This document shows positions 8,560 through 16,674 of a DNA stretch of 64,000 bases, in pieces. Position 1 is the stretch's first letter, and the number at the start of each line of letters is the position of its first letter. Made by a program: the position numbers and the translations under genes. The stretch spans positions 62,001 through 126,000 of the forward strand of contig NZ_QWDE01000005.1 of the NCBI RefSeq assembly GCF_003432065.1, written 5' to 3'. Below the pieces are notes generated by a model that saw only the letters and a program-made list of their open reading frames with translations, did no database searches and had not been told where the DNA came from. This DNA comes from Mucilaginibacter terrenus. GTDB lineage: Bacteria; Bacteroidota; Bacteroidia; Sphingobacteriales; Sphingobacteriaceae.

Positions 8560-9870
8560 TTATTTCTTTTTGCTCGATGCCATATAATCCAGCGTTAAAT
8601 TACACAGTGCTTTAACGCCGAGGGTAAATCCGCTTTCATCTATGTAAAAGTCCGGCGTGTGGTGAGAGGGGGCTGTTAAAGAGTTCCCTCCTTTAGGCAT
8701 CCCTCCCAGAAAGAAAAATATGCCCGGAACCTTTTGCTGAAAGAAGCTAAAATCCTCCGCGCCGGTTACGGGCGGTACCAGCAGCACGTTGTTTTTGCCC
8801 GCTGTTGTCTGTAGTGTAGGAAGAATTTTCTGGGTAAGAGCAACATCGTTAAAAGTTACCGGGTATTGGTTGCTATAGGGTATTTGCACCTCGGCGGTTG
8901 CACCATAAGCCTCTGCGGTTTTAATGGCAATACGCCGCACATTCTCCGTAAGTAACTTGTGGTCGACTTCTGTAAAATAGCGTAACGTACCATCCATCTG
9001 CACACTTTCCGGAATTATATTAAAGCGGGTACCACCTTTTATCGCTCCTACGGTTACAACCGCCGGGTTCTCCGTAATATTAACATTGCGGCTTACAATG
9101 CTTTGCAGGCAGTTTATGATCTGCGCTGAAACAACTACCGGGTCAACACTGCTCCATGGGTAGGCGCCATGTGCTGAGCGGCCTTTTACTGTAATGCGCA
9201 TATCGCTTACCCCTGCCATGGTGCCGCCCGGACGATAAGTGATCTTACCTACTTCTGTCTGAGAGTTGATGTGCAAACCAAATACCACATCCACTTTAGG
9301 GTTCTGCATTACGCCTTCGGCAACCATTTGCTCAGCACCACCTTTTTCACCTGCCGGGGCACCTTCTTCGGCAGGCTGGAAGATAAATTTCACTGTTCCG
9401 TGTAAATCGCCCTTCATATCAGACAGCACTTTGGCTACGCCCATTAATATTGCCATGTGCGAGTCGTGCCCGCAAGCGTGCATAACGCCCACCTGCTGCC
9501 CATTGTACTCGGTAGTCACAGTTGATTTAAAAGGTAAATTATTCCGCTCCGTTACGGGCAGGCCATCCATATCTGCACGCAAAGCAACAACCGGCCCGGG
9601 CTTTGCACCTTTTAATATCCCTACGACTCCGGTAGTTGCTATACCGGTTTTCACTTCCATACCCAGCGAGGTTAAATATTTAGAAATAATGCCGGATGTG
9701 CGTACCTCTCGGTTGCCTAGTTCCGGGTGTTCGTGAAAGTCACGCCGCCAGGACACAATTTGAGTTTGCATGGCATCAGCTTTTGTTGCAACAGCTTTTA
9801 GGTATTGGGAGGTTTGTGCGTTAGCATAAAGAACCGACAGGGAAAGTAACAAAGTATACCGCTTTTTCAT
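8560..9870 (-). CDS. M20 family metallo-amidohydrolase (amidohydrolase/hippurate hydrolase type), exported
   Basis: A 436-residue enzyme with signal peptide MKKRYTLLLSLSVLYANAQ. Metal-binding and catalytic motifs of the M20D subgroup are visible: ADMDGLPV, HACGHDSHMAILMG, the QPAEEGAPAGEKGG segment with the catalytic Glu, a GLHINSQ motif and a C-terminal HHTPDFYIDE. The family hydrolyses N-acyl amino acids or amides such as hippurate or indole-acetyl conjugates using two metal ions; the export signal points to periplasmic scavenging. Minus-strand neighbours are the AraC gene downstream and the FKBP gene upstream. Confidence 0.9.
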   Translation of the reverse strand: MKKRYTLLLSLSVLYANAQTSQYLKAVATKADAMQTQIVSWRRDFHEHPELGNREVRTSGIISKYLTSLGMEVKTGIATTGVVGILKGAKPGPVVALRADMDGLPVTERNNLPFKSTVTTEYNGQQVGVMHACGHDSHMAILMGVAKVLSDMKGDLHGTVKFIFQPAEEGAPAGEKGGAEQMVAEGVMQNPKVDVVFGLHINSQTEVGKITYRPGGTMAGVSDMRITVKGRSAHGAYPWSSVDPVVVSAQIINCLQSIVSRNVNITENPAVVTVGAIKGGTRFNIIPESVQMDGTLRYFTEVDHKLLTENVRRIAIKTAEAYGATAEVQIPYSNQYPVTFNDVALTQKILPTLQTTAGKNNVLLVPPVTGAEDFSFFQQKVPGIFFFLGGMPKGGNSLTAPSHHTPDFYIDESGFTLGVKALCNLTLDYMASSKKK

Positions 9871-9944
9871 ATTGAGGGATTTGGCAGCATAAGTTAAGCT
9901 AAATGTGTCGAAAATTCATTGGCCTTGCACAAACTCGGAATAAC

Positions 9945-9976
9945 AAAAAAGCGACGGTGAGGTGCCGTCGCTTTTA
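9945..9976 (-). terminator. Rho-independent terminator of the FKBP gene
   Basis: aaaagcgacgg / ccgtcgctttt forms an 11-bp stem with a short loop, 22 bp past the FKBP stop codon on the minus strand, with A/T runs on both sides. Confidence 0.85.
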
Positions 9977-9997
9977 ATTATGCTGGATTAATATCTT

Positions 9998-10456
9998 TTA
10001 CTTAAAACTTAGCAAGTCGATGGTAAATATCAGATTAGCATTACCTGGAATTTTGCCTGATCCATTTGGTCCGTAAGCCAACCCAGATGGAATGATAAGC
10101 AATATACGGCCACCTGATTTTACATGTGGCACCCCAAATTGCCACCCTTTAATTAAAGATGTTAGCGCATATGTAATATTGCCACTCTCAAACTGTGTAC
10201 CATCCAATAGTTTACCAACGTAATTAACTGTAACAGTAGAACTTAATGTTGGATTTGTACCATTACCCTCAGTAAGCACCTGGTAATATACACCAGAAGG
10301 ATCTTTTGTTGCATTGATGCTTGGGTTAGCAGCCAGGTAAGTTTGAATAGCGGCATCATCAATGGCAGCTTGCTCGCTGGCGCTAATAGTCTTGTCTTTC
10401 TTGCAGGCAGATAAGCCAACAATTACGAAACTCAGAATAAATAAAACTTTCTTCAT
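9998..10456 (-). CDS. FKBP-type peptidyl-prolyl cis-trans isomerase, lipoprotein
   Basis: A 152-residue lipoprotein: signal peptide MKKVLFILSFVIVGLSAC with lipobox LSAC and Cys18. The C-terminal ~100 residues are an FKBP domain (VTVNYVGKLLDGTQFESG, then IPSGLAYGPNGSGKIPGNAN and the final FTIDLLSF strand). Such proteins help periplasmic folding of proline-containing substrates. The aromatic active-site positions look largely kept. It lies 27 bp downstream of aspS on the same strand and is followed by a strong terminator. Confidence 0.9.
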   Translation of the reverse strand: MKKVLFILSFVIVGLSACKKDKTISASEQAAIDDAAIQTYLAANPSINATKDPSGVYYQVLTEGNGTNPTLSSTVTVNYVGKLLDGTQFESGNITYALTSLIKGWQFGVPHVKSGGRILLIIPSGLAYGPNGSGKIPGNANLIFTIDLLSFK

Positions 10457-10482
10457 ATGAGTGGTAACGGCAAAACTGTACG

Positions 10483-12231
10483 TTACGATACAGTTGTTTT
10501 TATTTTTAGTTCGTTCATTTGCGCTTCGGCGATAGTGGATGGCGAGTCTATCATTACATCACGGCCAGAATTATTTTTAGGGAAGGCGATCACATCGCGT
10601 ATAGAATCTAAGCCAGCGAATATGGAGGCCAGCCTGTCAAAACCGAATGCAATACCACCATGCGGAGGTGCGCCAAACTCAAAAGCATCCATCAAAAAGC
10701 CAAATTGCTTTTGTGCTTCGTCTGCAGAAAAGCCCAGGTGTTTAAACATAAGCGATTGCAAACCACGGTCGTGGATACGTATTGAACCACCACCTATTTC
10801 GGTACCGTTAATTACAAGGTCATAAGCGTTGGCGCGTACATCACCGGGGGCTGTGTCCAGTAAGGCAATATCTTCCGGCTTAGGCGACGTGAACGGGTGG
10901 TGCATGGCGTGATAGCGGCCAGATTCTTCATCCCATTCCAGCAGCGGAAAATCGACCACCCAAAGCGGCGAGAACTTATTTTTATCGCGTAAACCTACAC
11001 GGCCGCCTATTTCCAGGCGCAGCTCGTTCATTTGCTTGCGTACTTTGTCGGTTTGGCCGGCAAGGACCAGGATAAGGTCGCCCTTTTCGGTTTCCAAAGC
11101 TGCCGACCATTTGGCCAGCTCTTCTTCATTATAAAACTTATCTACAGATGATTTGATGGTGCCATCCTCATTGTGACGGGCGTAGATCAAACCTGTTGCA
11201 CCGATTTGCGGACGCTTTAACCATTCGGTTAATTCATCTATTTGCTTGCGGGTATAGCTTGCGCAGCCTTTAGCATTAATAGCTACTACCAGTTCGGCAT
11301 TATCAAAGACACCAAAACCTTTGCCTTTTACAACGTCAGTCAGTTCAACAAACTGCATCCCGAAACGGGTGTCAGGCTTATCGGAACCGTACAGGCGCAT
11401 AGCATCTGCGTACTGCATACGCGGGAAATCTTCAAATTCCACACCTTTTACATGGCGGAACAGATGACGGGTTAACCCCTCAAAAATATTCAGGATATCT
11501 TCCTGTGTGATGAACGACATCTCGCAGTCTATCTGGGTAAACTCCGGCTGGCGGTCTGCGCGCAGGTCCTCGTCCCTAAAACACTTAACAATCTGGAAGT
11601 AACGGTCAAACCCGCTTACCATCAGCAACTGCTTAAAAGTTTGCGGTGATTGCGGCAGCGCGTAAAATTCACCCGGGTTCATGCGGCTGGGCACCACAAA
11701 GTCGCGCGCGCCTTCCGGTGTAGATTTAATAAGCACCGGGGTTTCTACCTCTATAAATTCAAGGTCAGATAAATAACGGCGTATCTCCTGTGCCATTTTG
11801 TGGCGAAGCACCAGGTTGTTACGTATAGGGTTGCGGCGCAGGTCCAGGTAGCGGTATTTAGCACGCAGTTCCTCACCACCATCAGTCTCATCCTCTATCA
11901 GGAAAGGAGGGATCTTTGCAGCGTTAAGTACCTCAAGTTCGGTTACCTGTATCTCAATTTCGCCGGTAGAAATTTTTAAGTTCTTGTTGGTACGCTCAAG
12001 CACCTTACCGGTAACTTTTATCACAAACTCGCGGCCAAGACCGCGGCTGGTTTCACGCAGCTGCGCGTCGCTATCGGTATTAAATATCAATTGGGTTAAA
12101 CCATAACGGTCGCGCACATCAATAAAGGTAGTGCCGCCCAGGTCCCGCGATTTTTGCACCCATCCGCAGAGGGTTACTGTCTCGCCTAAATTGCTGATAT
12201 TTAATTGTCCGCAAGTGTGTGTACGTAGCAT
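10483..12231 (-). CDS. aspS: Aspartyl-tRNA synthetase
   Basis: A class II aminoacyl-tRNA synthetase of 582 residues. The start at 12231 (MLRTHTCGQLNISNLGETV) is preferred: the ORF extends 43 codons further, but that part is the repeat-rich leader and contains the promoter. An N-terminal OB-fold anticodon-binding domain (VTLCGWVQKSRDLGGTTFID) is followed by class II motif 2 (FRDEDLRADRQPEFTQID), the bacterial GAD insertion and motif 3 (GFDRLASIFAGLDSIRDVI). It charges tRNA-Asp and is essential. Confidence 0.95.
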   Translation of the reverse strand: MLRTHTCGQLNISNLGETVTLCGWVQKSRDLGGTTFIDVRDRYGLTQLIFNTDSDAQLRETSRGLGREFVIKVTGKVLERTNKNLKISTGEIEIQVTELEVLNAAKIPPFLIEDETDGGEELRAKYRYLDLRRNPIRNNLVLRHKMAQEIRRYLSDLEFIEVETPVLIKSTPEGARDFVVPSRMNPGEFYALPQSPQTFKQLLMVSGFDRYFQIVKCFRDEDLRADRQPEFTQIDCEMSFITQEDILNIFEGLTRHLFRHVKGVEFEDFPRMQYADAMRLYGSDKPDTRFGMQFVELTDVVKGKGFGVFDNAELVVAINAKGCASYTRKQIDELTEWLKRPQIGATGLIYARHNEDGTIKSSVDKFYNEEELAKWSAALETEKGDLILVLAGQTDKVRKQMNELRLEIGGRVGLRDKNKFSPLWVVDFPLLEWDEESGRYHAMHHPFTSPKPEDIALLDTAPGDVRANAYDLVINGTEIGGGSIRIHDRGLQSLMFKHLGFSADEAQKQFGFLMDAFEFGAPPHGGIAFGFDRLASIFAGLDSIRDVIAFPKNNSGRDVMIDSPSTIAEAQMNELKIKTTVS

Positions 12232-12253
12232 AGTTTCCTTGTTAAAAAGTCTG

Positions 12254-12261
12254 CAAAAGTA
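12254..12261 (-). promoter_or_regulatory. aspS promoter, -7 box
   Basis: On the minus strand TACTTTTG matches the Bacteroidota -7 consensus TANNTTTG and lies 23 bp from the aspS start. No clear TTTG -33 element is seen 19-21 bp upstream, where the sequence is an 8-bp tandem repeat. Confidence 0.55.
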
Positions 12262-12269
12262 TGGTTTTA

Positions 12270-12309
12270 GTCGGAAAGTCAGAGAGTCTGGGGGTCCGAA
12301 AGTCGGGCT
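12270..12309. repeat. Five-unit 8-bp tandem repeat upstream of aspS
   Basis: The trinucleotide GTC recurs exactly every 8 bp at 12270, 12278, 12286, 12294 and 12302, in units GTCGGAAA, GTCAGAGA, GTCTGGGG, GTCCGAAA and GTCGGGCT. It lies immediately upstream of the aspS -7 box, between aspS and the divergent riboswitch-controlled receptor gene. Confidence 0.8.
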
Positions 12310-12352
12310 AAGTGTAAAAAGTGCATACTTATCTTCAGACTTTACTGACTTT

Positions 12353-12385
12353 TTTGACATACGGCCACAAAAAAATATATCTTTG
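12353..12385 (+). promoter_or_regulatory. Promoter of the TPP riboswitch and TonB receptor transcript
   Basis: TTTG at 12353-12356 and TATCTTTG at 12378-12385 are separated by 21 bp, fitting the Bacteroidota sigma factor consensus TTTG-N19-21-TANNTTTG. Transcription should start about 5-8 bp later, just before the riboswitch. Confidence 0.7.
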
Positions 12386-12393
12386 CCGCATAA

Positions 12394-12570
12394 TTCTCAA
12401 GGGGTGCCTTGCTTTGAGCAATCAAACTGAAAGACAGGCTGAGATCAAACCCATACCCCCCATCCCCCTGAAGAGGAGCTATTAACTTAAGTCGACTAAG
12501 TAAGTAGCTCCGCTAACACAGGGCCGGGGAGTGACACCTGATCCGGGTAATGCCGGCGTAGGGAGAGGTA
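12394..12570 (+). promoter_or_regulatory. TPP (thiamine pyrophosphate) riboswitch, THI element
   Basis: The conserved core is present in order: ggggtgcc at 12401, ggctgaga followed by an ACCC at about 12437-12452, and then cacctgatccgggtaatgcc from 12535 with gcgtaggga ending at 12564. These correspond to P2/P3, the CUGAGA pyrimidine-binding loop, and P4/P5 with the pyrophosphate-binding loop. It precedes the TonB-dependent receptor gene by about 70 bp, so high TPP should repress that gene. P1 is short (CTC/GAG). About 80 nt of extra sequence lies between ACCC and CACCTGATC, where only a few bases are usual. Confidence 0.9.
12453..12534 (+). repeat. Hairpin insertion in the riboswitch, related to the radA repeat
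   Basis: The insert folds on itself. GAGCTATTAACTTA (12476-12489) pairs with TAAGTAAGTAGCTC (12497-12510), 14 positions with one mismatch and one G-T pair. Outside that, CCCTG (12466-12470) pairs with CAGGG (12519-12523), and a C run (12456-12461) with GGGG (12526-12529). Its left arm, ccccccatccccctgaagag, nearly matches the left arm of the repeat inside radA. Confidence 0.7.
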
Positions 12571-12638
12571 ACAAGTTAAGTGTACTGCCGTTTTATCCCG
12601 GCGAGCAGATGGTTTAACTCATTTATTGTTCAAACATT

Positions 12639-15083
12639 TTGAAAAACTTTTTTGCGGCGCTTATCGCCCTGCTGCTGCCTGTCCTGGCATCAGCCCAACT
12701 TTCCATCAGCGGAAAGGTTACTAATCAAACCGGCGAAGCACTGCCGGGCGCAACCATCACCTTAAAACAAACTGCTTCGTCCACCGTAACGGACGCGGCA
12801 GGCAAGTATCAGTTCAACAATCTTGCTAACGGCACTTACACCATTGAAGCCAGCTACGTAGGCTACACTATCAACAGCAAATCTGTTGTTTTAAAAGGTA
12901 GCCAAACCATCAACTTTATACTTAGCGCTAACGCAACGAGTATTGAAGAGGTTACGGTTACCGCGACAAGGGCGGGCAAAAATTCGCCCACCGCTTTCAC
13001 AAACGTAAGCAGGCAGGAGTTGCAAAAGCGCAACTTTGGGCAGGACCTTCCGTACCTGCTCAACCAAACACCGTCGGTAGTTACAACATCAGATGCAGGT
13101 GCAGGAGTTGGTTACACAGGTATCCGCATCCGTGGCAGCGATGCTACCAGGGTAAACGTTACCATAAACGGTATCCCCTACAACGATTCAGAAAGCCAGG
13201 GCTCATACTTTGTTGACCTTCCGGATATTGCATCCTCTATCAACAACATCCAGGTGCAGCGTGGCGTAGGTACATCTACCAACGGCGCAGGTGCATTTGG
13301 TGGCAGTATAAACATCCAGACCACAACACGCAGGGACACCGGTTATGCAGATATCAGCACATCGGCAGGTTCGTTCGGTACTGTTAAAAACACTGTGAAC
13401 CTGGGTACCGGATTATTGGGCGGTCATTTTAGTGTAGATGGCCGTTTATCACGCATTCGCAGCGACGGATATATAGACAGGGCCTCTTCAAATTTGAAGT
13501 CATTCTTCGTAAGCGGTGCCTACTATGGCAAATCTAGCACTTTGAGGGCTAATGTTTTCTCGGGCTACGAACGTACTTACCAGGCCTGGAACGGCGTGCC
13601 GGATTACATTATTGGTGATAATACTATTCCCAACAACCGCACGTATAACGAATTGGGGTTGATGCCTGACGGGCAATACTACAAAGACCAGGTAGATGAT
13701 TATACACAGAATCATTACCAACTGTTGTACGATCAAAAATTAAGTGACAAACTATCCTTCAGCGGCGCGTTGCACTATACCAAGGGCAAAGGTTATTATG
13801 AGGAATTTAAGACTGATGCAGCCGTAGCTAACTATGGCTTAACACCGGTTGTTATCGGCACAGATACTATAAGCAACACCGACCTTGCCCGTCGCCGTTG
13901 GTTGGATAATGATTTTTATGGCGTGACATATGCCCTTAAGTATGTGCCAACAGACGCACTTAACTTAACACTGGGTGGCGCTTACAACCGTTACACAGGC
14001 GCGCATTTTGGCAATATTATATATACCGCGCAAAGCGCAGGTATTACACCAAATTACGAGTACTATCGTGATGATGCCAAAAAGAACGACTTCAATATTT
14101 TTACCCGTGGTGAATATAAGGCGGGAGACGTGACTTTATATGGTGACCTGCAGTACCGGAGGGTAGCTTATTCTTTCTTCGGCCTCGACCGTAACTTAAA
14201 CAACGCACAGCAAGAAGCAACACTTAACTTTTTCAACCCTAAAGTTGGTTTAACTTACCAGTTTAATGCCGACAACAACATTTATGCTTCATTTGCCGTA
14301 GGCCACCACGAACCTAACCGTGACGACTATGTTAACTCCACGCCGGTAACAAGGCCCAAAGCAGAAAGCCTTAAAGACTTTGAAGCGGGCTACCGTACTA
14401 CAAGTGAGATTTTCAAAGGTGGCATTAACCTGTTTTACATGTTGTACAGTAACCAGCTAATATTAACAGGTGCTTTAAACGATGTAGGCGAGCCAATACG
14501 GCAAAATGTTAAGGATAGCTACCGCGCCGGTATCGAGCTTGATGGCCGCGTTAAGATTACCGACAACTTTAGCTGGGCGGCTAATGCAACCATCAGCACC
14601 AATAAAATTAAAAATTACGGCCAGTTCTTTTCAAACTACGATGATAACACGCTGGTAGGGCAAACATTTAAGAAAACTGATATTGCTTTCTCGCCGTCGT
14701 TTACCGGTTATAGCGAATTAAGTTATGCTCCATTCAAAGGCAGCGAGATCGCTTTTGTAAGCAAATACGTGGGCAGCCAGTATTTAGATAATACTATGAA
14801 CACCAACCCTGCTGGTTTCCCGGTGACCGGTGATAACCGCTTTATAACCGACCGAAAGCTAAACAGCTATTTTGTGAATGATGTAAGGCTTCGTTACAAT
14901 TTCAGCGTACACTCAGTGAAAAATATTGGTTTAGGCCTGCTGGTTAGCAACGTATTCAGCAAAAAGTACGAGGCAAATGGCGCAACATATCCCGATATTG
15001 AAGGTGGACAAGTAGTTAATTACAACTACTACTTTCCACAGGCAACACGAAACTTCCTGGCTTCTGTAACCTTAAGTTTCTGA
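12639..15083 (+). CDS. TonB-dependent outer-membrane receptor, TPP-regulated, probable thiamine transporter
   Basis: An 814-residue receptor starting at TTG; the signal peptide (KNFFAALIALLLPVLASAQ) begins directly after it. Residues ~22-105 are a carboxypeptidase-regulatory-like domain (ISGKVTNQTGEALPGATITL). The plug follows (RQELQKRNFGQDLPYLLNQT, RIRGSDATRVNVTINGIPYN), then a 22-strand-type barrel ending in the aromatic ASVTLSF. The upstream TPP riboswitch argues for uptake of thiamine or a precursor, as known for the Omr1-type receptors of Bacteroidota; the substrate is inferred only from that control. No inner-membrane PnuT-like permease lies beside it. Confidence 0.88.
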   Translation: MKNFFAALIALLLPVLASAQLSISGKVTNQTGEALPGATITLKQTASSTVTDAAGKYQFNNLANGTYTIEASYVGYTINSKSVVLKGSQTINFILSANATSIEEVTVTATRAGKNSPTAFTNVSRQELQKRNFGQDLPYLLNQTPSVVTTSDAGAGVGYTGIRIRGSDATRVNVTINGIPYNDSESQGSYFVDLPDIASSINNIQVQRGVGTSTNGAGAFGGSINIQTTTRRDTGYADISTSAGSFGTVKNTVNLGTGLLGGHFSVDGRLSRIRSDGYIDRASSNLKSFFVSGAYYGKSSTLRANVFSGYERTYQAWNGVPDYIIGDNTIPNNRTYNELGLMPDGQYYKDQVDDYTQNHYQLLYDQKLSDKLSFSGALHYTKGKGYYEEFKTDAAVANYGLTPVVIGTDTISNTDLARRRWLDNDFYGVTYALKYVPTDALNLTLGGAYNRYTGAHFGNIIYTAQSAGITPNYEYYRDDAKKNDFNIFTRGEYKAGDVTLYGDLQYRRVAYSFFGLDRNLNNAQQEATLNFFNPKVGLTYQFNADNNIYASFAVGHHEPNRDDYVNSTPVTRPKAESLKDFEAGYRTTSEIFKGGINLFYMLYSNQLILTGALNDVGEPIRQNVKDSYRAGIELDGRVKITDNFSWAANATISTNKIKNYGQFFSNYDDNTLVGQTFKKTDIAFSPSFTGYSELSYAPFKGSEIAFVSKYVGSQYLDNTMNTNPAGFPVTGDNRFITDRKLNSYFVNDVRLRYNFSVHSVKNIGLGLLVSNVFSKKYEANGATYPDIEGGQVVNYNYYFPQATRNFLASVTLSF

Positions 15084-15101
15084 TCAGATACAACAACCTA
15101 C

Positions 15102-15136
15102 AAAGGCAGCTTATTTAACAGATAAGCTGCCTTTTG
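15102..15136 (+). terminator. Rho-independent terminator of the TonB receptor gene
   Basis: aaaggcagcttat / ataagctgccttt with a 7-9 nt loop followed by TTGTTGTTT, about 20 bp past the stop codon. Confidence 0.85.
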
Positions 15137-15312
15137 TTGTTTAAAGATGAATGGATTACAAGTTGTGGTATGATAACGACTGTCAAGTTTTGCCAAATAA
15201 TTATTTAAACCGGGGTTTCGTTTAATTTTTTTTATTTTTATTGACGAAATATTTTGTTAACCGCACCCTTGTTGCAAGATAGGTTCATTATCTACTGGTA
15301 CTATTTACACTT

Positions 15313-16521
15313 ATGAAAATGATATTTAGCGCTGATTTAAATACAAAAGGATTAAAAAAATGGAGCAGCCGTGCAGGGGCTTTAACCCTTATTGCCGTTT
15401 TACTACTTGCAACTGGTTGTAAAAAAGCTGGTGAGCCAATTATAAAAAATGAAGGCAGTGGTGGTGTACCGGCAACTGCAAATCTTGATAAGATAGTAGC
15501 GTTTAAAAATTTTAAGAAAACACCATCTATCGGTTATGACCTTGTTGCAATTGGCGACTCTTACATTCAAGGTGATTACTACACCCTAAATTTGAAAGGC
15601 AAATTGATAAATAGTGGCCTTTCAGACGGTGGGCCGGGTTATTGCAGTTTCGGCCGTTTTGATGAAAGCGACTCTAACTCTATAGACAGTTCTATCGATC
15701 CATCTCAACTAACGTTTACTTATAGCGCACTGCAGTGGGCACTTAACCAGGCAGATGCAATTGGCCCATGCGGAGATGTAAAAAGCAATATCGACAATGC
15801 TCCTATAAATGTTGTTTCTACTATCCCTCTCAATACAATGACCATCATCTATGAGCAACACCCTGGTGCAGGAAGTTTCCGGTACAGGGTAAATGGCGGG
15901 GACTGGACAACCGTAAGTGCCGAAGCGGCAAATAGTACCATAGCAAATGTTATTGTAAATACATCAGCAGCCGGATCCGTTATTAACCTTGATATCGAGT
16001 CACTTAAAGCAGGGCAGCGTTTTTGCGGCGTAGTGGGTAGAAAAAGCGGCAATTTAACAGTTCACAAGGCGGGTATGTCTGGTGGTATTGCTGTGTTCTT
16101 TGGTCAAAATGATCAGTGGAGAGACGCGGTAAAAGTGTTGAATCCGAAAGGCGTGATCATAAGTTTTGGCACGAACGAAATGGAACTAGGTATTGAACCG
16201 GAAAACTTGCGGGTGAATGTACAATACATAATAAACAGGGTGAGAGAGGCTCATCCTAATTGTGATATATTGTTAATGTGCCCGCCGGAAACAAAGTACG
16301 AAAAACTTGAGCCAAAGGCTTACAAGATTGCCGACTACGGTGCCGTACTATACCAGCTTGCTTTAGAAAACAATACCGCATTTGTAAATCTCGCCGCCGT
16401 TTTCCCTCATTTCAGCCAGGCATCTATCGACCAGGGTTACATGAATGCTGATGGCAAGCATCCTGGAGAAAAGGGTGGAGAGTTGATAGCCAAAACCTTG
16501 TACGACGCATTTAATAAATAA
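15313..16521 (+). CDS. SGNH/GDSL-type hydrolase lipoprotein
   Basis: A 402-residue probable lipoprotein: a long N-terminal region, then LTLIAVLLLATGC with a lipobox-like ATGC. The catalytic domain shows SGNH block I (LVAIGDSYIQGDY, nucleophile Ser), block III (SFGTNEME, Asn) and block V (DGKHPGEKG, Asp/His). A beta-rich carbohydrate-binding-like segment (about residues 150-260) is inserted between blocks, as in SGNH esterases acting on polysaccharides or lipids. The substrate is not readable. It is monocistronic with a terminator. Confidence 0.85.
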   Translation: MKMIFSADLNTKGLKKWSSRAGALTLIAVLLLATGCKKAGEPIIKNEGSGGVPATANLDKIVAFKNFKKTPSIGYDLVAIGDSYIQGDYYTLNLKGKLINSGLSDGGPGYCSFGRFDESDSNSIDSSIDPSQLTFTYSALQWALNQADAIGPCGDVKSNIDNAPINVVSTIPLNTMTIIYEQHPGAGSFRYRVNGGDWTTVSAEAANSTIANVIVNTSAAGSVINLDIESLKAGQRFCGVVGRKSGNLTVHKAGMSGGIAVFFGQNDQWRDAVKVLNPKGVIISFGTNEMELGIEPENLRVNVQYIINRVREAHPNCDILLMCPPETKYEKLEPKAYKIADYGAVLYQLALENNTAFVNLAAVFPHFSQASIDQGYMNADGKHPGEKGGELIAKTLYDAFNK

Positions 16522-16539
16522 CATAAACTCAATTTCATA

Positions 16540-16575
16540 ATAAAGGCTGCCCACATACGGCAGCCTTTATCTTTT
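16540..16575 (+). terminator. Rho-independent terminator of the SGNH hydrolase gene
   Basis: ataaaggctgcc and ggcagcctttat form a stem with a short loop, followed by CTTTT, about 20 bp after the stop. Confidence 0.85.
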
Positions 16576-16674
16576 AACCGAGGTGCTGTTTTCTACTAAA
16601 CGGTTATATAACATAAATATCACATTGGATGTAAAACGCATTACCCATATTTGCGTTTTGTTAACATTTACCCA

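Noticed and set aside
12232..12360. 43-codon N-terminal extension of aspS
   Set aside because: It would translate the promoter and the 8-bp tandem repeat; AspRS proteins begin at the MLRTHTCG-type start.
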